Made by a program: the position numbers and the translations under genes
DNA from: Rhizomys pruinosus
Taxonomy: Eukaryota > Chordata > Mammalia > Rodentia > Spalacidae
Direction of reading: 5' to 3'
Length of the DNA: 64,000 nt
Assembly: GCA_009823505.1 (NCBI GenBank)
Contig: VZQC01009601.1
Location: 2,866,440-2,930,439, forward strand
The notes under the pieces: generated by a model
What the model was told of the DNA's origin: nothing
What the model saw: the letters and a program-made list of their open reading frames with translations, nothing else
Databases searched by the model: none
Part shown: positions 45,960 through 56,836 of the stretch, piece after piece
How positions within the stretch are numbered: the first letter of the stretch is position 1
Layout of the letters: each line of letters begins with the position of its first letter

Positions 45960-46787
45960 TAGAACATCCTATGATGTTATAAATTGATTTAAATTTTCCA
46001 TGTACTTGCATAAGTCTTGTGTATTCTGTCACCACTCCTATAATAAGTTCCTATGAGTAAACTTTTGGTTGTCTGGAAAACTCTGTTTCCTTGTGGTCTT
46101 CCACACCCCCCTCCTGGCTCTTACAGTCTTTCCGTCCCTTCTACAATGGTCCCTGAGCCTGGGTGACAGAGGTTTGATATAGGTGTCCTACCTAGGATAT
46201 ACATAAGAATTCTCTGTACATTTTGCCTGTTGTATTCTGTGTAAACTGACATGTGTTTACATAAAGAAGCTTCAATAGTGTAAGTTGGGAGATGTATTAA
46301 TATTCTTCCTGCCTCCTGCTCTGCTATGTTCCCTGAGCCTTAGGTGAAGAGGTTGCATAGTAGTTATGACACTTACGGTGGACATCACGGACATTTATTC
46401 TGCATTAATATTCTTCCTGCCTCCTGTTCCACTATGTTCTCTGAGCCTTCAGTATAGAGACTGCACTGTAGAAGTGTTGTTTAGGGCTGGGCTTCTCACA
46501 GACATTTATTCTCTGCATTTGACCAGTTATAGAACTCTGCAATAGTCTCCATCTCTTTCAAGAAAAAGCTTTTTTTGAGTGGTGAGAGATACTCTTGTCT
46601 ATAAATATACATATTTAGCATACAGTAAGAAATTACATTGGTCTAGTGATGTGACAAAAGTTGTTTTTTCTCTAGGATCTATGAAATCTCCTGAATGTGT
46701 ATGTGGCTTAGTTAATGGTGCCACACATGACTTCTCTTCTGTTGAGAGAGCCTTAAGTACAAATTAGACAACTGTTGATTGCCCCCT
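45960..46787 (-). mobile_element. LINE-1 3' UTR-type sequence (antisense), first direct-repeat copy
   Basis: Shares successive blocks with 21.8-23 kb (for example gtctggaaaactctgtttcc, ggctcttacagtctttccgt). From 46,421 to 46,787 it is duplicated directly at 49,013-49,403. A local tandem duplication of 108 bp period starts at 46,296 and 46,404. No coding content. Confidence 0.6.
46421..46787. repeat. Direct repeat flanking the retroviral block, left copy
   Basis: Starts cctcctgttccactatgttc and ends gttgattgccccc. The right copy differs by scattered substitutions and by an expanded (TA)n. The unit belongs to a wider LINE-1-like family, so it is not an LTR of the retrovirus. Confidence 0.88.
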
Positions 46788-46789
46788 AT

Positions 46790-46982
46790 TCTAGTCTGTC
46801 TTCCATTGCTGTGACAAAACACTCTGACCGACACCAACTTGGGGAGGAAAGGGTTTATTCAGCTTATATCTCCTGGGTCACAGTTCATCACTTAGGGAGC
46901 TCAAGGCAGGAGCTCAGGGCAGGAACCTGGAGGCAGGAGCTGAAGCACAGGCCATGGAGGAGTGCTGGTTACTGGCTTGCTG
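46790..46982 (-). mobile_element. Truncated MaLR-like LTR (antisense)
   Basis: ttccattgctgtgacaaaac, aacttggggaggaaagggtt and aggccatggaggagtgctgg match the first half of the LTR-like repeat at 34.85 kb. It breaks off at about 46,982, exactly where retroviral integrase sequence begins. Confidence 0.6.
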
Positions 46983-48062
46983 GAGAACCTTGCCCCAGCC
47001 CTCCAGGGTATTGCTACCTAATTGCCACTGTAACTGAGTCTTCAAGAGGCCATTCCATCGTTCTATCAGCCAGCTGCTTCTGGGTGGTGGGGAACATGGT
47101 AAGACCAGTGGATACCATGACCATGGGCCCACTGTCGCACTTCTTTGGCCGTGAAGTGAGTTCCTTGGTCAGAAGCAATGCTGTGAGGAATACCATGATG
47201 GTGGATAAGGCATTCTGTAAGTCCCTGGATGGTAGTTTTGGCAGTAGCATTACGTGCAGGAAAGGCAAATCCATAACCAGAATAAGTATCTATTCCTGTA
47301 AGGACAAAACGCTGTCCCCTCCATGATGGAAGTGGTCCAATGTAGTCAACCTGCCACCAGGTTGCTGGCTGGTCGCCCTGGGGAATAGCACCATATCAGG
47401 GGCTCAGTGTTGGTCTCTACTGCTGGCAGATCTGGCACTCGGCAGCAGCTGTAGCCAGATCAGCCTTGGTGAGTGGAAGTACATGCTGTTGAGCCCATGC
47501 ATAACCTCCATCTCTGCCACCATGACCACTTTGTTCATGGGCCCATTGAGCAACAACAGGGATAGCTGGAGAAAGAGGCTGACTATCCACAGAACGAGTC
47601 ATCCAATCTACTTGATTATTAAACTCATCCTCTGCTGAGATCACCTTTTGAAGAGCATTTACATGAGACACAAGTATCTTCACATCCTTTGACCATTCAG
47701 AGAGCTCTATCCACATACTTCTTCCCCAAATGTCTTTCTCACCAGATTTTCTGTCATGCTCCTTCCAAGTCCCTGACCATCCAGCAAACCATTGGCTACA
47801 GCCCATGAATCATATATAATCGACCTCTGGCCATTTCTCCTTCCAGGCAAAATGCACAACCATGTGCACTGCCCGAAGTTTGCCCACTTTGAAGACTTTC
47901 TCTTCACCAATGTCCTTTAGGGTGTTTCAGAAATTGGTGTAATGCTGCAGCTGTCCACCCTGGGTGGTGCCTGCATAGCGTGCAGAACCATCAGTAAACC
48001 AGGCCTGGCTTGTGAAGTTTAATGTTAAAACCGGAGCGTTGATACTGAACTGGAATCTGTGG
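46983..48062 (-). pseudogene. Endogenous retrovirus pol fragment: RNase H and integrase
   Basis: On the minus strand the order is RNase H then integrase. RNase H shows the FTDGS catalytic block (Asp codon 47,990-47,992). Integrase shows a zinc-binding pair (HEQSGH, then CQIC near 47,420), and three catalytic acidic positions: Asp near 47,345 (QVDYIG), Asp near 47,169 (ASDQG) and Glu near 47,062 (LIERWNG), spaced as in a DDE integrase. In life it would remove RNA from hybrids and insert the provirus. It is dead: in-frame stops near 47,808, 47,415 and 47,925, and a single-base loss just before the Glu. No LTR, gag or env of the same element is recognised. Class not assigned. Confidence 0.92.
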
Positions 48063-48479
48063 GTTCTGGTCAGCTGGGGCTGAAGAATAGCTGTAAGTAA
48101 CAAGAGACCAGAACCTGAAGTGAAATCTTTGTTGTACTGGGACAATTGATGCTGGTTAGCTGGGGCTGAAAAATCAGCTGTAGATAACAAGAGACCAGCA
48201 TCACTGTGGTGAAATCTTCTGGGAAGAATTTCTTCAGGGTCAGCACACAGAAGCTATGTTCAGAAGGGGCCCGAGCCGCCATGTCAAGCCAGAAGCAGAA
48301 CTTGGTAAAGTAAGAGTCTCCTAATATGGTTCGTGTTGAAATTGAGGGGGTCACAGAGGCAGCCGAGCTTGCACTGTGAGAGGTGAGGAAAGACCATTGG
48401 CAGAAGTGCACCTCGGTTGCTGTGAAGACCCCAGGATTGCAGGGGTCATGGAGAGAAGCTGAGATTTGCACCAGGAGAG
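48063..48479. other. Unassigned segment between the two pol fragments
   Basis: Contains an approximate tandem repeat (agctggggctgaa units at 48,072 and 48,158, 86-bp period). A minus-strand frame spans 48,070-48,471 but shows no retroviral motif. This interval holds the unseen inversion point or a deletion scar between the oppositely oriented fragments. Confidence 0.5.
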
Positions 48480-49015
48480 GTCAAAGAGTTATGCTGTTTG
48501 CCTTCCTCCTGTCCTTCCCAGAGGGACCTGAGGCTTTACTAGGGTAACTGTACACTGGGGAAAATGAAATAATCAGACTTTCGAGGCCTATTGGATACGG
48601 TTCTGAGTTACACTGATCCCAGGAGACCTAAAAAGCATTGTGGCCCTCTGGTTAAAGTAGGGCCTATGGAGGTCAGGTGATAAATGGAGTTTTTGGCTGA
48701 AGTCCGACTCACGGTGGGCCCAGTGGGTCCAGAACTCATCCTGTGGTCATTTCCCCAGTACCAGAATGTATAATTGGGATAGATATAATTAGAAATTGGC
48801 AGAATCCCCACATTGGCTCCCTGACCTGTGGAGTGAGGCCTATTATGGTTGGAAAGGCCAAATGGAAACCATTGGTGTTACCTCTACCAGGGAAAATAGT
48901 GAACCAAAAACAGTATCACAGTATCGTATCCCTGGAGGGATTGCAGAGATTAGTGCCATCATCAAGGATTTGAAAGATGCACGGGGGGTGATTCCTACCA
49001 CATCTCCATTGAACT
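48480..49015 (+). pseudogene. Endogenous retrovirus protease to RT start, opposite strand
   Basis: On the plus strand the protease active-site block LDTGSEL is read at 48,591-48,611, followed by the flap-to-C-terminal region with IIGIDI near 48,779. Then comes the start of reverse transcriptase (IKDLKDARGVIPTTSPLNS, ending near 49,012). Frameshifts and stops separate the pieces (for example a stop shortly after the active site). It ends abruptly at the right direct repeat, so the RT palm is missing. It probably comes from the same retrovirus type as the minus-strand fragment, which I infer from context and not from alignment. Confidence 0.85.
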
Positions 49016-49194
49016 CCTCCTGTTCCACTATTCTCTGAGCCTTCAGTATAGAGACTGCACTGTAGAAGTGTTGTTTAGGCTGGGCTTCTCACAGACATTT
49101 ATTCTCTGCATTGACCAGTTTGGAACTCTGCAATAGTCTCCATCTCTTTCAAGAAAAAGCTTTTTTTGAGTGGTGAGAGATACTCATCTATAAA

Positions 49195-49236
<42 letters not shown>

Positions 49237-49640
49237 CATGCAGTAAGAAATTACATTGGTCTAGTGATGTGACAAAGGTCGGTTTTTCTCTGGGATCTAT
49301 GAAATCTCCTGAATGTGTATGTGGCTTAGGTTATGGTGCCACACATGACTTCTCTTCTGTTGAGAGAGCCTTAAGTACAAATTAGACAACTGTTGATTGC
49401 CCCCCAAGAGAAAAGTCTCACTACTGCACCAACAGAGATGGTTTTCTGGAGCAGTCATTGTTGTATTTATTAGACTTTGCAGGTAGGTGGGACCATTGAT
49501 TGGGTTTCTTCCTTGGCAGCTTACATAGTATCTTCTGATACTGTGAGAGTTAGTCTTCAGGAAGGAGGCTTCCAGGTCAGGTCCAAGTTCTATGTTCAAA
49601 GTATGTCTAGTCTTCAGCAATATGGTTTTACCTTCACAGT
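49013..49640 (-). mobile_element. LINE-1 3' UTR-type sequence, second direct-repeat copy
   Basis: The first 390 bp repeat 46,421-46,787. It then continues beyond the left copy with ggaccattgattgggtttct and cttggcagcttacatagtat, matching 22.75-22.9 kb. Contains a (TA)n run at 49,197-49,234 that the left copy lacks. Confidence 0.6.
49197..49234. repeat. (TA)n microsatellite
   Basis: About 19 TA units; the left direct repeat has only ataaatatacatat at this place. Confidence 0.95.
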
Positions 49641-49935
49641 TGGAGGAATGGGTAAGAAGCCCCAACTTTACCTGAGAAACTATTGGCAACTGATGACTAT
49701 TGAAAGAGGGAGAGTCGGTAATCTTTAAGGGAGTGGCACTATACAGATTGACCAGGCTCCAGTGGATGGACTCACAGTCATGGAGGTTCAAGCATAGCCA
49801 CTTGTCTCAATAGACATTAACATGTATGACAGAATGCCTGAGAACTGGTGGGTGGCTATGGGCAGTAGCCCATATAGGGAAGGGGTCTAAATATGTTATC
49901 ATATGACATTCTCAAAAATCAATAAAATCATGTAA
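49640..49935 (+). mobile_element. LINE-1 3' end (sense)
   Basis: aaagagggagagtcggtaat and caggctccagtggatggact are the complement of blocks usual in the antisense copies, and the segment ends with ctcaaaaatcaataaaatca, a polyadenylated LINE 3' end. It joins head-on with the antisense part at about 49,640. Confidence 0.58.
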
Positions 49936-51304
49936 AATTTAAAACATAAAAATGAATTATCCACATAAATTTTGATACATATATCAAAGATGGAGAGAAG
50001 GATGGGTGCTTTTTTATCAAAAGCTCTAATCTGTGCCATAATTCAGGAAATAGTTACATAATTATAATGTGATAAAATATGAATAAATACATTCCCCCTA
50101 TACAATGCAATTAAAAGCTACTTTTACCATGAAGTTCACTGTTATACTCAAGGTTCTATTAAAACATACTTCATAAGATTGATAATCACTTTATAATTTG
50201 ATGAACACCATTTTAGGTATTCATATCCAAAACATCACTCTTTAGGCACTTGTCCATATACCAGTCTATGTCCAACCTGCAGCCATGGATCAATACATCC
50301 CAAAATAGCTATCAATTCAATCCAACACATTTGTAGATGACAAGGTCATATCAGTGTCAAAAGTTTGGACATCCTTGATGAACATCATCTCATTCTTAAA
50401 ACACTCCTACAAGAACAGTGTGTGGAAAAAGAACTTAGAGAAATGCAAACATCTAACTAGACCACAATCCTCTCTTTTGACACTGTTATTATTTTAGACT
50501 AGACAACCCTTGCTGTCAGGTCAGGGAATTCTGTGCATTAGGATATCTAGCAACATACCTGACATCTATGACATGCTAAAAATACTTCCCAACCCTCTCT
50601 CAGGTTGTGACAACTAAAATACCCCTATCCATGATCAAACATCCTTTGTGTGACAAAGGTACTGTACCTGCTGAAAACCATTAATCTAAAAACACACAGT
50701 AAATCAAATACTGAAGTTTCTCTCTGCAGTGTTCTTTCTAGTCACTTTTTTTTCCTCAAAGACTGTATTTTTATGGTTCAAGCTCTATTAGATATGATTA
50801 TTTTGCTAAAAAGTTCTCTTCATTATAAGAGAATGCTGTGTCTATTACTATTGAACTTAGCTATTGGCTTAGGCTATGGTAATAGACAAGAGCTTGTGTG
50901 ATAGTGGTAGAAAATGGAACATCCCAATGAATTCCCACTGCTATTCAAAATAGATGAAAGGCCCATACTAACATGTTTAGGAATAAAGAACATTTTCATT
51001 GTTGGAGAACCACAATTCAATAATCTTTCTGTGTACTTGTGATTTTCCAAACTGGCATCTGGTTTGAGCTTCTCTATCATCAGTAAATCCTTTGCACACA
51101 GTGGTAACAAGTAGATTTTTATTTGACTCTCTAGCATTTGTAATCTTCTGTATGCCAGCCATATTTTAGTATACAAACTCTTCTACCAACTAAGAAATTT
51201 CTCTCAGTTCTATCATCTCATGGTGGATCAATCTTACATTGCTTTCTCCTGCCTCATCTTCAACTATCTCTTTTAAGTCTTGAATCTCAGACCAGAAATT
51301 TGAA
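49936..51304. other. Unclassified sequence
   Basis: About 1.37 kb without a recognised element. Open frames up to 100 codons lack domains. Confidence 0.45.
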
Positions 51305-51500
51305 ATTAGAGCAGCTCAGAGGACAGAGATGCTTGCCACCAACCCTGATGACCTGAGTTCAGGCTTCAGAATCCACATATTATAGGAGATATCCAATTAC
51401 TGTACTCTGTCCTCTGAGCAAGTTGTTCTCTGGCTTCCACATGTGTGACATTGGGTGTCCCTCCAGCTCCCCCAGCAAATTAATAAATAACTGTAATTAA
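51305..51500 (+). mobile_element. Old B4/B3-type SINE
   Basis: gagcagctcagaggacagag, gacctgagttcaggcttcag, cttccacatgtgtgacattg and an A-rich tail. Strongly diverged. Confidence 0.62.
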
Positions 51501-51824
51501 AATAATTGAAAGACTTAAAGCTTACATCTTTTAGATTTGTTGAGCAATTCTGGTGTATATTACATTTCTTATCTTCAAAAAGAGAATTCCAAGACTCACT
51601 GAATTCAAAAGCAGAGATATTAATTCCATCAATATATCATGTCCTTTCTGCTTCTGAAGGGTCTGATGGACAGATTTTTACCTTTCATTATCAGAATAGT
51701 AGCCCATAGAATATCTATAATTTAACCAGATAGAAAGAACCCTTGAGGGATAAAGGAAAAAGGAAAAGAAAAGATGAGGGTGTGAAGATAGATAGATGAG
51801 AATCTAAAACAACAAAAATGCGTG

Positions 51825-52099
51825 CTGGGAAAATGGCATAGTTGGCAAAGTGTTTATGACACAAGCACAGGAACCTGAGTTTGATCTCCAGACTCCATGT
51901 GAAAAAGAAGAGTGTGGTGGTGCACAATTGCAATACTGGCCCCAGAGAGGCAGACTAGTGTGCCAGCCAGCCTCCCTGAATTGGCAAACTCCATGACTCT
52001 GTGTCAAATTGGCAAGTTCCAGCTTAATGATAGATGCTATCTCAAAGAAATGAGTTGGGCAGCTATTGAGCTAGATAAACAAGGTTGACTCTGGTCTCA

Positions 52100-52142
<43 letters not shown>
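51825..52142 (+). mobile_element. B4-type composite SINE with (CA)n tail
   Basis: A tRNA/ID-like head (gctgggaaaatggcatagtt, gagtttgatctccagactcc) leads into a B1-like part (gtggtggtgcacaattgcaa, agaggcagactagtg) and a second tail ending in (CA)n at 52,101-52,142. This two-part layout is typical of B4. Confidence 0.78.
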
Positions 52143-52146
<4 letters not shown>

Positions 52147-52204
52147 AACAAAACCTCCTGCCTGGCATTTCCCTCCATGCAGTTTCCCTAGATACAGTTT
52201 CTAA

Positions 52205-52351
52205 CTAGGGGAGCTGAGGGGCCTAGGAGGTAAAAGTGTTTTCTATGTAAACATGACAACTTGAGTTCAAGTTCCAGAACCCACAGTGGAAGTGACATAG
52301 AGAACCAATTCTCCTCTGACTTCTACATGCAGACCTGGCCCATTTGTGCAT

Positions 52352-52353
<2 letters not shown>
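52205..52353 (+). mobile_element. Old B3-type SINE
   Basis: gagctgaggggcctaggagg, tgagttcaagttccagaacc and ctcctctgacttctacatgc are in SINE order. The tail became the compound microsatellite to its right. Confidence 0.68.

Positions 52354-52435
<82 letters not shown>
52354..52435. repeat. Compound (CA)n(ATA)n microsatellite
   Basis: About 16 CA units (52,354-52,386) pass directly into about 16 AAT/ATA units (52,387-52,434). On the minus strand they give Ile/Tyr or Val/Cys runs, which are not coding. Confidence 0.96.
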
Positions 52436-53427
52436 GAAGAAAATAGAATGTTTGCTACTGAAAACAAATGACTTGTTTAAACCATTTTCACAATGAATTT
52501 CAAAATATGCCTTTGTTAGGAGTAAAATCTCTGAGCTGACCATGACATATTTGCCTCAAGGCTGATCTGTGCCAAGGCCAGGAAATGAAAGACAGAACCA
52601 ATGCCTTCCATTCTGCACAGGGTGGGATTCCAAGAAGGCAGGAAGTATTCTTCAGCCCTGGAGCCAAATTGCCTCAGGATGGAAGAGCCCCACTTGGCAT
52701 ACCTGGCCGATCTGCTGATTTCATCCTCTTTGCAGGGATTCCTGGGACTTGTAGATTCTTTCTGTTTAATCTGAACATATAAGAAACCCTCAAAAGAAAG
52801 GTGCCGATATTAACTCGCAGCCAGACAGAGGGTTACCTTTTACCAATTCTTGTTTGATCGGTTTAAAAAAAATCCACTAAATCTTGCTTCTCCTGGGTCA
52901 GTAGTCATGTTAAAAACTGTTCCTTTAGCTACATATTCCTTTCTTCTTAAACACTGATTCTTTGTTTCTAGTAGGAATTCAGTCTAAAAAAAAATCCCAG
53001 TGGATAAAATATATCTCAGTAGGACCACCTTCAAATGAGGATTAGTTAATATTTTAGAGTGGTGTTTCCTAAAACTTTATTAAAAACAGTAGTTATTTTA
53101 GGGGGAAAAAGGAAAAAAAATCTTTCTTAAACTACTCAAATGATATGTTCCCTTTATGCTAAATAGCTCCATTATAAGAATAGCAAGACCTGTTCCATTC
53201 CCATGCAACTCTGCCTAAACAAAGAAATAGATAAGGTAAAATGAAAAATCTTCAGAGGAATTCTGTTGTATCTGTGGAAGATTCCATGTCTGGAAATTAA
53301 GCATTAGATCAATGAATTCAGGGCAAGGACTGTAGGACCTGGGAGCAGACTGAGCAGCTCGCAGATCTCAGCATTGGCCTACACTGTACTGGGACAATTG
53401 GGCTCCAACTGCTGAATATAAAAGCAA
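52436..53427. other. Unclassified sequence
   Basis: About 1 kb with no recognised element. Confidence 0.45.
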
Positions 53428-53686
53428 GCAAGAGTGTGGGGCTGGAGAGATGGCCTAGCGGTTAAGAGCGCCGACCGCTCTTACAAAGGACCCGGGTTTG
53501 ATCCCCAGCACCCACATGGCGGCCGAGAGCCGTCTGAAACTCCAATTCCAGGAGAACTCCAGTTCCAGGGGAATCCGAGACCCTCTTCTGACCTCTGCGG
53601 CATTGCACGACACGGGTGCACAAACCTGCATGCAGACAGTACATTGATACACATACCGAAATAAAAAAAAAAAAAAGCAAGAGTGT
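53428..53686 (+). mobile_element. Young tRNA-derived SINE with 17-bp duplication
   Basis: Body 53,438-53,676. A and B boxes are intact (tggcctagcgg; gggtttgatcc). The aactccaattccaggag / aactccagttccagggg doublet is perfect. Target-site duplication gcaagagtgt at 53,428-53,437 and 53,677-53,686, with adjacent A residues. Confidence 0.96.
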
Positions 53687-53909
53687 TATCCCAGTATTAC
53701 CCTCAGCAACAGAAATGATTATGTATTCATATTAACACATAGGGTGAGACCTTTTAAAATTATATGGTGTTATGTCATATTTGCACTGATATTTTTCAGA
53801 AAGCAGTGTTACTTTCATTTTATAGTGTCATTAAATTAAAGTTCAAAAAGTTTCAGTCATCTAGGTCTGTATGTACTTAAATCAACATCATCCCTAAAAT
53901 CTAGACTAT

Positions 53910-54040
53910 TTTTTTGACAGAGATGCTTATAGTCCAGGAACTTAGTATCTAGCCGAGGCTGAACTGGGACTACTGAACCTCTTGGCTCTACCTTCTAAGT
54001 GCTGGGATTACAAGCATGTAACACCACAACCCAGCTTCAA
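53910..54040 (-). mobile_element. Old B1 SINE (antisense)
   Basis: tttttttgacagagatgctt, ctaagtgctgggattacaag and a cacaacccagctt end. The middle is diverged. Confidence 0.72.
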
Positions 54041-54854
54041 ATTCTGTTCTTGACAATTATACTATAGATATTCTATATCTTTCCTATCCAGTATTCAATA
54101 AATATTTATTATCCACTACATATCAGAAAACATTATATTTACTGTGATGATAGAATAAAAGAGATGTACATATGGAAGAAGGTAAGATGTATGAGAAGCA
54201 TATGGACATATACAACTATCGCAAATAGACTGGACAATGCAGTTTTCATGAGACATTATCATGGGAACAAAGATTTGAATGTAGAAAGAAATGCAGGACT
54301 CTTCCTAAGGAGCAAGGTTATTGAGGATTTGCTATCTCAGGCCTCATTTCACTGACCTGTATGCCCATAGCAATGAAATGATACCACTGGAACAGATACT
54401 AGGTTGGAAATATATCTTCCTTTGCATCTTAGCCAAGGCTGCAATGTACCCCTCATGTCCTCTCTTAACCCTCCTCTCTGACTCCTATTGTGTTGGGCGA
54501 CTCATACCATTTGGTAAGCCATCTCGTTCATTTATAAATTTATTTCATTTCTGTGAAATTATAAAATAAATGTCAGAGGCAGGAATTTCTGTACATTTTA
54601 TTAAAATGCATCGATAGTATACAGATCATCTATCTGAAATGTAAAGTTCTCGCTGAATAAATATAGTAGAGTCATTAAATCATAAACAAGTAGCTGACCA
54701 CTTCAGATACTAACTGTTCATCCCTTATACTGCTGAGTTCCTGGTCTCAAAAGGAATGCCAGTCCACTGAGGCCACATTTAAAAAGACATCCTTGTACAA
54801 TCTCAAGAAGTAGTTGAGAAAAGAACAGCCATAATCTTGTCCACATGTGCTAAT
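54041..54854. other. Unclassified sequence
   Basis: No recognised element. Confidence 0.45.
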
Positions 54855-56248
54855 TTTTTAAACATTTTTATTGAAGTTTTGTGCATTTTATACATTGTAT
54901 CTCAGTCCAATCTAGACCCATGTCCCCTTCCATGACCCCCACCCCACCCGAGTTCATGCATCCTGCCATTCCTGCTCTGTGTCTTTTTCTGAGTCTTTTC
55001 AAAAGTTTTTCAAAGTAGAGCATTATTGTCCTGGGGAGAACTTTACTGTTTCAGTCAGTTCCCTGTCCCAGTTCCTCTGCTGTTGTTGTTCCCTCTAATC
55101 TGTGTCACTTCAATATATGCATATATATATATATATATATTAATCTTACATCATCTGTACACAAACTGTCATTTCCATATCATATTTCAGGTTTCACATT
55201 TTTTCCTTTTTAAATTTATATTACTATAAAATATGCCTACATATCTTCTACCTATATACCAAGATTTCAAAGTCTAAAATAAGGGGTGAGTTAATTCTAG
55301 AGCCTATTAAGGGATTTACATTATAAGAGCACAGTTGCTTTCAGGGAAAGGGGCATATACCATTGATATTTCTCAGTTTGCCTTACAACACAGTGCTTGG
55401 TGTTAGCATCCACAACTGAAGGAAAACATTCCCCATTTTCTTTTTATCTGGGACTGTGTTACCTCACTTAATATAATATCTTCTAGTTCCATCCATTTAC
55501 CTGCAAAGTTCATGATGTCATCTTTCTTTACTGCTGCACAGATCTCCATTGTGTAGATGTACCACATTTTTCTCTATCCACTCATTGGTTGACAGGAATT
55601 TGGATTGGTTCCAGCTTTTCACCATTGTGAATAGAGCTGTTATAAACATGGCTGTGCATGTATCTCTGCAGTAGGATGAAGTCATGTGGGTATACACCCA
55701 GGAGTGGTATGACTGAGTCAGATGGTAAGCTCAGTTTGAGTCTTTTCAGGGTTCTCCATACTGCTTTCCATAGTGGTTGTACGAGTTTACATTCCCATCA
55801 GCAGTGGATGAGTGTTCCTCTTTCTCCACACCCTCGCCAGCATTTGGTATCATTTGTTTTCTTGATCCTAGCCAGTCTTATTGGAGTGAGATGATATCTT
55901 AAAGTGGTTTTAATTTGCATTTCTTTAATTATTAGTGATGCTAAACACATTTTAAGATGTTTCCCAGCCATCTCTAATTCCTTACTTGTAACATCTCTGT
56001 TCAGCTCTTTACTCCATCTTTTGAGCGAGTCATTTGTTTTCTTTCTTCTTTATTTTTTGAGTAGTTTATATATTCTGGAAGTTAATGCTCCATCAAATGT
56101 ATCACTGGTGAAGGTTTCCTCCCACTCTGTGGGTTTTCTATTCACTTCACTGTTTCTTTTGATGTACAGAAGCTTTTGAGTTTAATGATGTCCTACTTGT
56201 CAATTGTTGTCCTCACTTCCTATACAGCTGCTGTCTGATTTACGAAGT
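54855..56248 (-). mobile_element. LINE-1 fragment: end of ORF2 and 3' UTR (antisense)
   Basis: Closely parallels 2,756-4,165 block for block: tttattgaagttttgtgcat, the UTR, then catccatttacctgcaaagt, ccattgtgtagatgtaccac, acacccaggagtggtatgac and tcaattgttgtcctcacttc. Frames are broken. It ends at 56,248, exactly where the foldback arm starts. Confidence 0.85.
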
Positions 56249-56836
56249 CTGCATGACCAGAGACTGGTCAATTATAGGCCTAAAATTATGTACATAGATG
56301 TGTCTGATTTGTTAAGTCAGTGAGATGGTAGTGCGTGTGTGTCCCAGGGTGGGGAGACTATTCATTCTTTATCTCTGAGATAAGTGCTTTCAGTCTCGGC
56401 ATTGAGCTAGATCAAACTTGACCACAGGTGCTACTTTCTGTCTTACTCTATGCCTTCTTCATAGTCTTCAGTTTTTCTAAACATAAATCTCTCTAGTTGT
56501 CATTCAAAACTAAAAGTCAAAAAGATAAAAGAAAAAAAATCAGGGGATGGGATAAAAGATGACTAGAAATCAGGTTGTGGTGGCATACATCTCAGCACTT
56601 GAGAGGAAGAGCCAGGCAGATATCTGGGAGATGGAGGTCGACCTGGTCTATATAGTGAATTAAAAGCCAGCTGGGGGTACAAGGAGACTGTGTATCAAAA
56701 TAAAATCAAAGTGCAAGTGGTTGTATGATCTAGCTCAATATGGTCCACACACACTACCATCTCACTGACTTAACGAAACAAACACATCTATGTACATAAT
56801 TTTAGGACTAGATTCGATGAGTCTTTTGTCATGCAG
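56249..56836. repeat. 588-bp foldback with ~93-bp inverted termini
   Basis: Left terminus 56,249-56,343 pairs with right terminus 56,744-56,836. Both outer ends read ctgcatgac inward, and an inner block cctaaaattatgtacataga is shared exactly. Pairing resumes further in at gagctagatca (about 56,402) and tgatctagctc (about 56,726), with about 50 extra bases in the left arm. The loop contains a B1. No open frame for a transposase and no obvious target-site duplication are seen. Confidence 0.85.
56568..56705 (+). mobile_element. B1 SINE within the foldback loop
   Basis: caggttgtggtggcatacat, gagccaggcagatatctggg and a gtgtatcaaaataaaa tail. Diverged, full length. Confidence 0.8.

Noticed and set aside
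46775..47326. Long plus-strand open frame of 183 codons
   Set aside because: It is the antisense shadow of the retroviral integrase on the minus strand; no domain is readable on the plus strand.
46421..49403. The ~365-bp direct repeats as LTRs of a provirus
   Set aside because: The repeat belongs to a longer family present at 22.2-22.9 kb and continues beyond both supposed LTR ends; no TG...CA ends or primer-binding site are seen.
52223..52543. Tyr/Ile and Cys/Val homopolymer-containing frame
   Set aside because: It is produced by the compound CA and ATA microsatellite.
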